Positions 1 to 7,072 of a stretch of 64,000 bases of DNA are shown piece by piece (position 1 is the stretch's first letter; every line of letters starts with the position of its first letter). The stretch spans positions 139,172 through 203,171 of the forward strand of contig JACIWX010000004.1 in NCBI GenBank assembly GCA_014360755.1, written 5' to 3'. Under the pieces are notes generated by a model, which made no database searches, was not told the DNA's origin, and was given only the letters and a program-made list of their open reading frames with translations. The position numbers and the translations under genes were made by a program. Source of the stretch: Chloroflexota bacterium (GTDB taxonomy: Bacteria > Chloroflexota > Anaerolineae > UBA2200).

Positions 1-431
1 TGGCCGAGCAAAACATGGCGAAAGTAGACCTAACCCCTGAGGAGACCGGCTTGGTTTGTGAGCAATGTGGCAGTCCTATGGTGGTCAAGTTTGGACGCTA
101 TGGCAAATTCATTGCCTGTAGTAACTTTCCGCAATGCCGTAACACCAAGCCCTATGTGGTCAAAACGGGAGCCAAATGTCCTGAATGTGGTGGGGATTTG
201 GTGGAAAGAAGGACGCGCAACAAGCGCATTTTCTATGGCTGTGCCAATTATCCGCAGTGTAAGTTCACAATCTGGCAAAGGCCTTTGCCCGATCCTTGCC
301 CCCAATGCGGTGGGTTGCTCATCGAATTTAGGAAAGGCAAAGCCAAATGCCTGCGCTGCCGGCAGATTTTCAAGAGTGAGGTAGAGCCTGAGAAGGGAAC
401 TGGAACGTTTTTTGACTTATCTGATCGCTGA
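1..431 (+). CDS. topA: DNA topoisomerase I, C-terminal zinc-ribbon part (5' end outside window)
   Basis: The reading frame is open at the left edge (first full codon at position 3), so only the last ~142 residues are seen and the catalytic part is missing. It contains three consecutive C4 zinc ribbons: CEQCG...CSNFPQC, CPECGG...CANYPQC and CPQCGG...CLRC. Such repeats form the C-terminal tail of bacterial type IA topoisomerases, where they bind single-stranded DNA and help strand passage during relaxation of negative supercoils. The stop at 429-431 lies inside the start of the Xer recombinase reading frame. A topA-xerC neighbourhood is also known in Firmicutes, which supports the assignment. 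A free-standing zinc-ribbon protein is possible but unlikely because the frame continues leftward. Confidence 0.88.
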   Translation, partial: AEQNMAKVDLTPEETGLVCEQCGSPMVVKFGRYGKFIACSNFPQCRNTKPYVVKTGAKCPECGGDLVERRTRNKRIFYGCANYPQCKFTIWQRPLPDPCPQCGGLLIEFRKGKAKCLRCRQIFKSEVEPEKGTGTFFDLSDR

Positions 432-2391
432 AAAGAATGCCTCCCCCCACACCGTTGACAACTATCGGCGTGAGATCGAGGAATGCCTCTCTTTTCTCGA
501 GGAGCAGGGAGTCCACAATTGGACCGATGTGGATCGTTCCGTGCTGCGACGTTACCTGTCCTGGCTGAATGCACAGGGTTATGCGAAGGCGAGTGTTGCG
601 CGTCGCCTTTCGGAACTGCGCTCCTTTGGCCGTTTCCTGATGCGGGAAGGAATTGTCCCAGCCAATCCATTCCGTGCGGTGTCTTCGCCCAAATTGGCTC
701 AGCGACTCCCTGTGCCGCTCTCTGTACAAGAAACAGTGGCTCTGCTCAGCGCCCCAGATGTGACTACTCCGCAGGGGTTGCGCGACCGTGCTATTCTGGA
801 AGCGCTCTACAGCGGAGGGCTGCGCGTAAGTGAGCTGGTAGGGTTAAACGTGGAGGACATAGACTGGGGGCGAGGAGAGTTGAAGGTATTGGGCAAGGGA
901 GCCAAGGAACGCATTGTGTTTCTGGGGCGGCCGGCTCTGGCGGCGATGCGGGTCTACCTCGAGGGAGGTCGTCCTCATTTGCTGCAGGACAGGTTCAGTA
1001 ACGCTCTTTTCTTAAACCGCTCAGGTGGCAGGCTTACTACGCGTAGTGTCATGAACTTGTTAAAAAAATACAGCCGTATGGCTGGCCTGGAGAAACGGGT
1101 TACACCCCATACTCTGCGTCATACTTTCGCCACGCATCTTCTGGATGGCGGTGCAGACTTGCGGTCTGTGCAGGAATTGTTAGGGCATGCGCTTTTGACA
1201 ACTACGCAGATTTACACACATGTTAGCCAAAGCCGTGCCCGTGAGGTGTATCTGCGTTCTCATCCATTAGCCAAGACGATACAGAGTAGTGACAGCCACG
1301 ATGAATACGACAAAGGAGGAACAGCAATGCGCTTAACAAAATTGCGAAGGATTCTTGCCGAACAGGCGCTGGATGCAATATTGATTACGAGGCCGGAAAA
1401 TCAACGTTATTTGAGCGGCTTCACGGGCGGTGAGGGTGCATTGGTGATCACACAAGAAGAGGCACTCTTACTCACTGATTTTCGCTACTTCGAACAGGTA
1501 GCAGAAGAAGCACCGCATTTCCAACTGGTAAAAATGGATGAGAAAATGCCTCAGGTGCTCAAGCGCCTTTTCAAGACGCGAGGGATAAAAAACCTGGGCT
1601 TTGAAAGCACACATGTGGCTTTTGCACAGTACCAGGAGTGGAAAAAGGCAACGCGCGGTGTGCAATGGATTCCCACGAAGGACATAATCGAAAACCTCCG
1701 CATGGTCAAGGATGAAGAAGAATTGGAGAAAATCAGACAAGCAGTCGCAATAGCCGATAGGGCCTTTGATTACATTCGGGGCGTTATCAAGCCAGGCATG
1801 ACAGAAAAGCAAATTGCCTGGGAATTGGAATCCTATATGCGCACCCACGGGGCAGAGAGTATCGCCTTTCCCTTCATTGTTGGCTCTGGGCCCAACGGAG
1901 CCAAGCCCCATGCGGTTGTTCAGGACCGGCCCATCCAAAAAGGGGAACCGATTGTCCTGGATATGGGCGCCCGTGTAGATGGCTATCATTCTGACCTGAC
2001 CCGCACCATATGCCTTGGAAAACCGGACAAAAAACTGCAAGAGATATATGACATCGTCTTGCGTGCACAGTTAGCGGCTGAAGAGCAAGCCAGACCGGGC
2101 ATGAAAGGGCAGGAAGTGGACGCTATTGCACGCCATGTCATTGCTGAGGCGGGCTATAAAGAGCACTTTGGGCATGGACTAGGCCATGGCGTTGGTTTGG
2201 CAGTGCATGAAGGCCCGGGCGTTGGCATGACCTCTACCACTGTTCTGGCACCTGGTATGGTTTGCACCATAGAGCCGGGCATTTACCTCACTGGATGGGG
2301 TGGAGTGCGGATTGAGGACATGGTGCTGTTTACAGGAGATGGAATCGAGGTTCTGACCAAGGCAAGCAAAGAGCTCTGCGTGCCTTCATAA
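412..2391 (+). CDS. xerC: Tyrosine recombinase XerC/D running in frame into an M24 Xaa-Pro peptidase
   Basis: One uninterrupted frame of 659 codons encodes two complete enzymes. Residues 1-290 are a Xer site-specific recombinase: SAM-like N-domain, then the catalytic set R138 (GLRVSEL), K162, H233 and R236 (TPHTLRHTFATH), H259 (LLGHA) and nucleophile Y268. Xer proteins resolve chromosome dimers. Recombinases normally stop soon after the HPLA-like end; here there is no stop and about 20 polar linker residues lead into a full peptidase (see 1327). The first usual start is TTG 412, but homology to the usual ...FLxYL N-terminus suggests initiation slightly upstream, at CTG 388 (preceded by GAGGT) or CTG 400; a TAG at 382 limits extension. 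The gene overlaps the end of topA. Whether a fused protein is made is uncertain. Confidence 0.85.
   Translation: MTYLIAEKNASPHTVDNYRREIEECLSFLEEQGVHNWTDVDRSVLRRYLSWLNAQGYAKASVARRLSELRSFGRFLMREGIVPANPFRAVSSPKLAQRLPVPLSVQETVALLSAPDVTTPQGLRDRAILEALYSGGLRVSELVGLNVEDIDWGRGELKVLGKGAKERIVFLGRPALAAMRVYLEGGRPHLLQDRFSNALFLNRSGGRLTTRSVMNLLKKYSRMAGLEKRVTPHTLRHTFATHLLDGGADLRSVQELLGHALLTTTQIYTHVSQSRAREVYLRSHPLAKTIQSSDSHDEYDKGGTAMRLTKLRRILAEQALDAILITRPENQRYLSGFTGGEGALVITQEEALLLTDFRYFEQVAEEAPHFQLVKMDEKMPQVLKRLFKTRGIKNLGFESTHVAFAQYQEWKKATRGVQWIPTKDIIENLRMVKDEEELEKIRQAVAIADRAFDYIRGVIKPGMTEKQIAWELESYMRTHGAESIAFPFIVGSGPNGAKPHAVVQDRPIQKGEPIVLDMGARVDGYHSDLTRTICLGKPDKKLQEIYDIVLRAQLAAEEQARPGMKGQEVDAIARHVIAEAGYKEHFGHGLGHGVGLAVHEGPGVGMTSTTVLAPGMVCTIEPGIYLTGWGGVRIEDMVLFTGDGIEVLTKASKELCVPS
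1313..1320 (+). promoter_or_regulatory. Strong internal Shine-Dalgarno for the peptidase half
   Basis: AAGGAGGA followed by six bases and ATG 1327. It lies inside the open Xer-peptidase frame and decides the independent start of the M24 peptidase. Confidence 0.8.
1327..2391 (+). CDS. M24-family Xaa-Pro aminopeptidase/dipeptidase, internal start
   Basis: This is the downstream half of the fused frame, translated on its own from ATG 1327 (354 residues), with a perfect AAGGAGGA at 1313-1320 and a 6-nt spacer. The N-terminal creatinase-type domain (about 1-125) is followed by a pita-bread catalytic domain. The expected metal ligands are visible: D212 (LDMGA), D223 (SDLTRT), H287 (GLGHGVGL), E316 (IEPGIY) and E330 (VRIED), plus H294 (VHEGPG). 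M24 enzymes remove residues next to proline in the cytoplasm. The strong internal RBS argues that most peptidase is made separately from the recombinase. PepP and PepQ subfamilies cannot be told apart here. Confidence 0.88.
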   Translation: MRLTKLRRILAEQALDAILITRPENQRYLSGFTGGEGALVITQEEALLLTDFRYFEQVAEEAPHFQLVKMDEKMPQVLKRLFKTRGIKNLGFESTHVAFAQYQEWKKATRGVQWIPTKDIIENLRMVKDEEELEKIRQAVAIADRAFDYIRGVIKPGMTEKQIAWELESYMRTHGAESIAFPFIVGSGPNGAKPHAVVQDRPIQKGEPIVLDMGARVDGYHSDLTRTICLGKPDKKLQEIYDIVLRAQLAAEEQARPGMKGQEVDAIARHVIAEAGYKEHFGHGLGHGVGLAVHEGPGVGMTSTTVLAPGMVCTIEPGIYLTGWGGVRIEDMVLFTGDGIEVLTKASKELCVPS

Positions 2392-2406
2392 CTTTTTATG
2401 CGGCAC

Positions 2407-2435
2407 TTGTATTCTTTGTCAAGTTGTGCTACAAT
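2407..2435 (+). promoter_or_regulatory. Sigma70-like promoter for the membrane protein gene
   Basis: TTGTAT, 17-bp spacer, TACAAT, followed by GGGAGGT and ATG 2456. It sits in the short gap after the peptidase stop, so the next gene can be transcribed independently. Confidence 0.5.
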
Positions 2436-2455
2436 AACAACGAGGGAGGTGCGAG

Positions 2456-3505
2456 ATGGCCGAAAAGGATGTCAGCACTTGGTTGCGCAAAAAGATCACT
2501 ACAGAAGTGGCTATTGCTTTCGTCCTGGGTCTCGGGATAGGCCTCGTTGTGCTGGGTTGGTGGCTATGGCCCGTGAAGTGGACGAGTGCTGATCTGGCTG
2601 ATCTTAGGCCAGTCCATAAGGAAACCTACCTAGAAATGGTTGCCGAGTCCTATGAGCTGACCGGCAATACAGAAGTAGCCCGCAGCCGTCTGGAAGCGCT
2701 GAAAGGGCCTGGCCAGGATGAGGCGGATTTATCTAGCATGCTAAATGAGTTGATTCAGGCACGGCTCAAAGCCGGTAAGCCCATGGAGGCAATGCGCTTG
2801 CAGGGGCTTTTATCTGCCATGGCTTTGCCCCCTGCTCCTACTCCGGTTCCAACTGCCGCGCAGCCTGCGACCACGGGTGGAAGGCCGCTCTTACGCATCT
2901 TCGGTATCCTATTCTTCTTACTGCTTCTGGGTGCAGGAGTCCTGCTGCTTCTGTCGCAATTGCAGAAAAGAGAGCCCTTGCGCCGTAGGCGTCCGTCGCC
3001 ATACACAGGGGAGGCTTTAGCACGCGTGCCAGAGGTGGAGCGAGAGGTCAGCGCCGTGCCCCCACCACCAGCAGAGGGCTCTTTTGGGCATTTTGAAACC
3101 ACCTACAACCTTGGCGATGAGGAGTACGATGTCTCTTATAGCATCGAGTCCGTCACGGGTGACTTTCTTGGCGAATGCGGAGTCAGCGCTGTGGAGAAAG
3201 TAGGCAGTGGTGAGCCGATGAGATTTACAGCCTTTGAGGTATGGCTATTTGATAAAATCGATTCGCGTATGGTGACCAAAGTGCTGCTGAGTGAACAGGC
3301 TTTTGCTGATCAGGCTCTACGTGAGAGGCTTGCCGATAAGGGCGAATTGATCCGTGCTGAAAGAGGGCGGGTTGTTACGCTGGAGACTGCCAATCTACGC
3401 TTAGATGCCTTGATCGCGGAGCTCGAGTATGAGAGCGGTTCGCACAATGGGGTTTTTGCTAAATTGACTACAAAGCTGGAAATCTCAGCAAAAGGAACTA
3501 TGTAG
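2456..3505 (+). CDS. Two-span membrane protein of unknown function
   Basis: I do not recognise a family for this 349-residue protein. Start ATG 2456 has GGGAGGT just upstream. Residues about 17-41 form one membrane helix, residues about 145-168 a second. The loop between them (about 100 residues) is mostly helical and ends in a Pro/Thr/Ala-rich linker (PAPTPVPTAAQP). An Arg-rich stretch (KREPLRRRRPS) follows the second helix, so by the positive-inside rule both ends should be cytoplasmic and the loop outside. The C-terminal ~150 residues form a soluble domain containing an ETTYNLGDEEYDVSYSIE stretch. A hairpin terminator follows. It could be a scaffold or envelope factor; no catalytic motif is visible. 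Confidence 0.75.
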   Translation: MAEKDVSTWLRKKITTEVAIAFVLGLGIGLVVLGWWLWPVKWTSADLADLRPVHKETYLEMVAESYELTGNTEVARSRLEALKGPGQDEADLSSMLNELIQARLKAGKPMEAMRLQGLLSAMALPPAPTPVPTAAQPATTGGRPLLRIFGILFFLLLLGAGVLLLLSQLQKREPLRRRRPSPYTGEALARVPEVEREVSAVPPPPAEGSFGHFETTYNLGDEEYDVSYSIESVTGDFLGECGVSAVEKVGSGEPMRFTAFEVWLFDKIDSRMVTKVLLSEQAFADQALRERLADKGELIRAERGRVVTLETANLRLDALIAELEYESGSHNGVFAKLTTKLEISAKGTM

Positions 3506-3514
3506 CCTGTCTTG

Positions 3515-3546
3515 AAAAAGGCGCAAGGGATCCCTTGCGCCTTTTT
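3515..3546. terminator. Bidirectional intrinsic terminator
   Basis: A perfect GC-rich inverted repeat (GGCGCAAGGGA/TCCCTTGCGCC) is flanked by A-run and T-run, so it can end transcription of the plus-strand membrane protein gene and of the convergent minus-strand dGTPase gene. Confidence 0.9.
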
Positions 3547-3549
3547 TCT

Positions 3550-4698
3550 TTATCCTCGCACTGCGGGATCGAACAGCTTGCGGTATTCCTGGATGGCGAA
3601 GCGATCTGTCATGCCGGCAATATAGTCGCAGACTACGCGCTCTGGTTGTTCATGGGCAAATCTTGCCTGCACTTCCAAAGGGAGTTGGCGTGGTTCTTTG
3701 AGATAAGCCTCAAAAAGCTGGCGAATGAGGCGCTGCGCCTTCACCTGCATGCGCATGACACGGTAGTGACGGTACAGATGCTCTAGTAAAAAGTCCTTCA
3801 ACTGGCGGTTTTTCGCCTGCATTTCCGCTGAGAATCCGACCAAATTGGAAGGTGCGCAACGCACATCTTCAGGCGATTGGATGCTCAGTTCCTTCAAGTT
3901 ACGCTCGACAGTCTGGATGACATCGGTTACTTCCCGGTTGATCAGATAGCGAATGACCCGGCGGCGAGCCATTTCGGTGAATGGCTGTTCCTCTACGCCC
4001 AACGCCTGAACGGCTTCTTGCCAGAGTTGTATGCCGCGCAAATCGCTCACCTGGAGCAACTCGGAGCGCAAGCCGTCGTCCAAATCGTGAGTGGTGTAGG
4101 CGATTTCGTCCGCTGCGTTGACCAGTTGACCCTCTAAGGTTGCCCGCTTCTCTGGCTCATATTCCCTAGCTTCTGTGGCATCGTATTCCGTGGTGTGTTT
4201 CACGATCCCTTCGCGCACTTCCCAGGTCAGGTTCAAGCCGGGAAAATTCGGATAGCGCTGTTCGAGCATCTCCACGATGCGTATGCTCTGATCTGTGTGG
4301 TTAAAGCCGCCATAGTCTTTCATCAATTCGTTAAGGGCAACCTCACCAGAGTGACCAAAAGGGGTATGTCCCAGGTCGTGGGCAAGGGAAATCGCCTCAG
4401 CCAAGTCCTCGTTGACTCCCAGTGCACGGGCCATTGTCCGCGCGATTTGCGCTGTTTCGATGCTGTGGGTCAGCCGCGTGCGATAGTAATCGCCCTCGTA
4501 GTTGACAAAAACCTGCGTTTTGTATTCGAGGCGCCGGAAAGCCGTAGTGTGGATGATGCGATCGCGGTCGCGCTGGAAGGCGGTGCGGTAGGGATGTTCG
4601 GGTTCAGGATACACTCGACCGCGCGACTCACGGCTTTTCACTGCGTAGGGAGCCAGATACTGTATTTCTGATTCTTCCAGTTCCTGACGGGTGAACAG
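3550..4698 (-). CDS. dgt: dGTPase-family HD phosphohydrolase (probable CTG start)
   Basis: This enzyme would hydrolyse deoxynucleoside triphosphates to nucleoside plus triphosphate. The HD-domain metal ligands are present: H78 (RLTHS), H107-D108 (AHDLGH) and D198 (NAADEIAY), together with the typical RDRDRIIHTTAFRRLEYKTQVF region. The open frame extends to 4908, but ATG 4737 overlaps a TATAAT -10 box and would lie upstream of the transcript. CTG 4698 is preceded by GGAGGT with a 6-nt spacer and begins FTRQELEESE...LAPYA, where family members normally begin. I therefore place the start at CTG, giving 382 residues. If CTG is rejected, ATG 4737 is the only nearby alternative. It is convergent with the upstream membrane protein gene and shares its terminator. 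Confidence 0.9.
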   Translation of the reverse strand: MFTRQELEESEIQYLAPYAVKSRESRGRVYPEPEHPYRTAFQRDRDRIIHTTAFRRLEYKTQVFVNYEGDYYRTRLTHSIETAQIARTMARALGVNEDLAEAISLAHDLGHTPFGHSGEVALNELMKDYGGFNHTDQSIRIVEMLEQRYPNFPGLNLTWEVREGIVKHTTEYDATEAREYEPEKRATLEGQLVNAADEIAYTTHDLDDGLRSELLQVSDLRGIQLWQEAVQALGVEEQPFTEMARRRVIRYLINREVTDVIQTVERNLKELSIQSPEDVRCAPSNLVGFSAEMQAKNRQLKDFLLEHLYRHYRVMRMQVKAQRLIRQLFEAYLKEPRQLPLEVQARFAHEQPERVVCDYIAGMTDRFAIQEYRKLFDPAVRG

Positions 4699-4735
4699 GC
4701 GCGCACCTCCTGACTGAACGTGATAGCACGTAAAC

Positions 4736-4764
4736 ATTATAACGCCAAAGCGCTGGCTGGCCAA
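4736..4764 (-). promoter_or_regulatory. Promoter of the dGTPase gene
   Basis: On the minus strand TTGGCC (4764-4759), 17-bp spacer, TATAAT (4741-4736). The predicted transcript begins near 4729, downstream of the in-frame ATG 4737 but upstream of the GGAGGT/CTG start. Confidence 0.65.
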
Positions 4765-5019
4765 GAAAGCTGCAATTCTGGAGAAGACGCAGTGCCAAGG
4801 GGGGTGAAAGTATCGGCACCTTGCCACGGGCTGCTGGTACAAGCGCCCAGGGCAGTTGCAAAGCGTTGACAAGGGCTGGAAAAATCGCTCTGGGTGAATC
4901 TGTGTCAATCCTTCACTTCGTTCAGGACAATCTTTGAGTGGAGCAAATGGTCTTTGCCCCTACTTTGCGATATTCGTTCACGGTGATCGCTGTGGCGACT
5001 TTACAAGAACCTTTTTCCA
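4765..5019. other. Intergenic stretch without a recognised gene
   Basis: Between the two outward-facing promoters no coding sequence with an RBS was seen. The minus-strand frame stays open through part of it (to 4908), but its composition (many Cys, Trp, Pro) does not look like protein. Confidence 0.5.
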
Positions 5020-5048
5020 TTGACAGAATGTACCAAAGGTGGTAAGAT
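5020..5048 (+). promoter_or_regulatory. Strong sigma70-like promoter
   Basis: TTGACA, 17-bp spacer, TAAGAT. It drives the TIM-barrel gene at 5162 through a leader of about 105 nt. The leader contains a second GGAGGTGAAAGG stretch near 5083 with no obvious open frame after it; no riboswitch fold was recognised. Confidence 0.75.
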
Positions 5049-5161
5049 AGTTCCGTGTTAAAGGATTTGCCCTAGGAATATTGGAGGTGAAAGGCGGCAT
5101 TCAATAGTTCAGAGAATGCAACGCGGAATTGACGTTTATTACTGCTCCAAGGAGGATAACA

Positions 5162-6091
5162 TTGCGCTTCGGAATTGAACAAATGCAGGCTTCGCTTTTG
5201 ATTCAGCATGCACGTACCCTGATGGCAGCCGCTAAGCAACCACCCGCTCAGGCATTGCAGACCATGTCAGCACGTTTGGATGTGGATGTGGCAGCTCAGG
5301 TAGCGCAGCTAGCAGACCTGGGGTTCCATCTCATCGAACTAAATCCAGACCTAACCATCTTTTTCCCGCAGTGCTACAGTTTGGCAGCCATAGAGCGCTT
5401 GCGCCGTTTGAAAGAGGAACGCCACCTTCACTATACCGTGCATCTACCGCTTTGGTCGCTTGAACCCTCTACCCCGATGCAGATGGTGCGTGAGGGTTCA
5501 GTGGATACACTGGTGGATGCGGTGCTGCGGCTTGCACCGCTGGAACCAGAAGTGTATGTCCTTCACGCCACAGGCGCGCTAGCTGCCGAGTTCTCGCGCA
5601 TGAAGGCGCTGGAGGCGATGCGCCCTTTGGTGATGGGCCTTTTTGCAACGCAAGCGCGCCGGAGCATCGAACAGCTTCTTGAACGCACTGGCTTGCCATC
5701 GCGTTTACTCGCCGTAGAGACTGTTGAGTTTCCCTTCGACCTGACTCTGGGCTTGGCAGAGGCGTTTGACTTGTCCATGTGCCTTGATACCGGCCACGTG
5801 CTGGCTGGCTATACTACCGGCGTCTCGTTATTTGAAGCCTTGGAGCAGTCCCTGCCACGTCTGGCGGAAGTGCACCTGCATGACGCTTACCGTCGCGAAT
5901 CTCCCGACGGGACAGTACGCATTGCTGACCATTTGCCGTTGGGCGCAGGGGATTTGCCGCTGGGCGACTTCCTCGACCGCTTGGCTGGCTCTGGCTTCTC
6001 CGGCCCAGTGATTTTTGAATTGACCATCGAAGAAACGAAGGCTTCTTTGGAGGCGATACGCAAGTTGCGCCCGGCATTGATACAACAATAA
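5162..6091 (+). CDS. Sugar-phosphate isomerase/epimerase-like TIM-barrel protein
   Basis: A 309-residue protein of the AP-endonuclease-2/xylose-isomerase-like superfamily. Visible barrel motifs are LHYTVHLPLW, VYVLHATG, AVETVEFPF (metal Glu), SMCLDTGHVLAG (Asp/His), LAEVHLHDAY (His/Asp), DHLPLGAGDLP and VIFELTIEE (final Glu). These give a likely divalent-metal site, but the substrate is unknown; this fold includes sugar isomerases, endonuclease IV and phosphodiesterases. I chose TTG 5162 because AAGGAGG ends 6 nt before it and RFGIEQM is a normal first strand; an in-frame TTG at 5129 is upstream of that RBS. It has its own promoter and a terminator, so it is monocistronic. Confidence 0.75.
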   Translation: MRFGIEQMQASLLIQHARTLMAAAKQPPAQALQTMSARLDVDVAAQVAQLADLGFHLIELNPDLTIFFPQCYSLAAIERLRRLKEERHLHYTVHLPLWSLEPSTPMQMVREGSVDTLVDAVLRLAPLEPEVYVLHATGALAAEFSRMKALEAMRPLVMGLFATQARRSIEQLLERTGLPSRLLAVETVEFPFDLTLGLAEAFDLSMCLDTGHVLAGYTTGVSLFEALEQSLPRLAEVHLHDAYRRESPDGTVRIADHLPLGAGDLPLGDFLDRLAGSGFSGPVIFELTIEETKASLEAIRKLRPALIQQ

Positions 6092-6127
6092 AAGAAGGGC
6101 TTGGGGGAACACCCAAGCCCTTCTTTT
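6090..6127. terminator. Bidirectional intrinsic terminator
   Basis: AAAAGAAGGGCTTGGG pairs with CCCAAGCCCTTCTTTT around a short loop. It ends the TIM-barrel gene (plus) and the carbamate kinase operon (minus). Confidence 0.9.
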
Positions 6128-7072
6128 CTAGTCAGGCTCAATGCGTGTGCCAGTCTGGCCGAGCAATGCCCTTTCGATGTTCTCCGGATTGGTAATCAGG
6201 GCTTCTTTGCCTCCGCGCTCCAGGAACCAGATACTAGCCTGGATCTTGGGTCCCATGCTGCCTTTATGGAAATGTCCCTCTGCTAGATATTTCTTGGCTT
6301 CCGAAAGCGTCATGCGGTCCAACCATACCTGATTGGGCTTGCCGTAATTCAGAGCCACCTTCTCCACCGCTGTAGAGATGAGCAACAGATCCGCATTGAT
6401 ACTGTTGGCTAACAAGCTGCTGGCATAATCCTTGTCAATGACCGCTTCTGAGCCCACTAGGTTGCCTTCCTCGTCCTCGATAACCGGGATGCCGCCGCCG
6501 CCCACAGCGATCACGGTGAACCCATGGTCTAGAAGCGTCTTGATGGCATCGCGCTCGATAATGCGTTTTGGTATGGGGGAAGGCACTACACGCCGCCATC
6601 CTCGCCCAGCATCTTCAACAACCACCCAACCATCTTCCTCACGGTGCTTAAGTGCCTTCTCCTTATCCATAAAGGAGCCAATGGGTTTGGATGGGTTCTG
6701 ATAGGCTGGGTCGTTCTTATCCACCAGCACCTGAGTGACCACAGTCGCAGCTTGTTTGGTCATACCACGTTTGCGGAATTCGTTGTACAGCGCTTTCTGG
6801 ATCATGTAACCGATGGCTCCTTGTGTATCCGCTCCACAAGAATCCAAAGGCACCGTATGCAGTTCGTGGGCGGCAAGTTCTGAACGTCGCAAGATAAAAC
6901 CAACTTGCGGCCCGTTTCCGTGGGTAATCACTACGTCCCAACCTTGGGCGATCATGCCGGCAATGTGCGTGCACGTTTCCACCGCTGCCGCATATTGATC
7001 GGGGACAGTCTGGTGGTCCTTGTCCTTGATGAGTGAATTGCCACCAATGGCAACAACCGCGGTTTTCGCCAT
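6128..7072 (-). CDS. Carbamate kinase (YqeA/ArcC type)
   Basis: The enzyme reversibly forms ATP and carbamate from carbamoyl phosphate and ADP; in catabolic settings it harvests ATP. The family's motifs are all visible: AVVAIGGNSL at the N-terminus, VITHGNGPQVG, LDSCGADTQGAIGYMIQ, IAVGGGGIPVI, VIDKDYASSLLA and a C-terminal GSMGPKIQA segment; 314 residues is the usual length. I use ATG 7072; it overlaps the stop of the upstream transcarbamylase, so the two are translationally coupled. The pairing matches catabolic transcarbamylase plus carbamate kinase modules such as arginine deiminase or the E. coli ygeW-yqeA region. No arginine deiminase is in the window. It is the last gene of the unit. 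Confidence 0.93.
   Translation of the reverse strand: MAKTAVVAIGGNSLIKDKDHQTVPDQYAAAVETCTHIAGMIAQGWDVVITHGNGPQVGFILRRSELAAHELHTVPLDSCGADTQGAIGYMIQKALYNEFRKRGMTKQAATVVTQVLVDKNDPAYQNPSKPIGSFMDKEKALKHREEDGWVVVEDAGRGWRRVVPSPIPKRIIERDAIKTLLDHGFTVIAVGGGGIPVIEDEEGNLVGSEAVIDKDYASSLLANSINADLLLISTAVEKVALNYGKPNQVWLDRMTLSEAKKYLAEGHFHKGSMGPKIQASIWFLERGGKEALITNPENIERALLGQTGTRIEPD

Noticed and set aside
4738..4908. N-terminal extension of the dGTPase frame to 4908
   Set aside because: Composition is not protein-like and it lies upstream of the promoter.
5049..5161. Riboswitch in the leader of the TIM-barrel gene
   Set aside because: About 105 nt with no recognised cobalamin, TPP, SAM or other conserved core.
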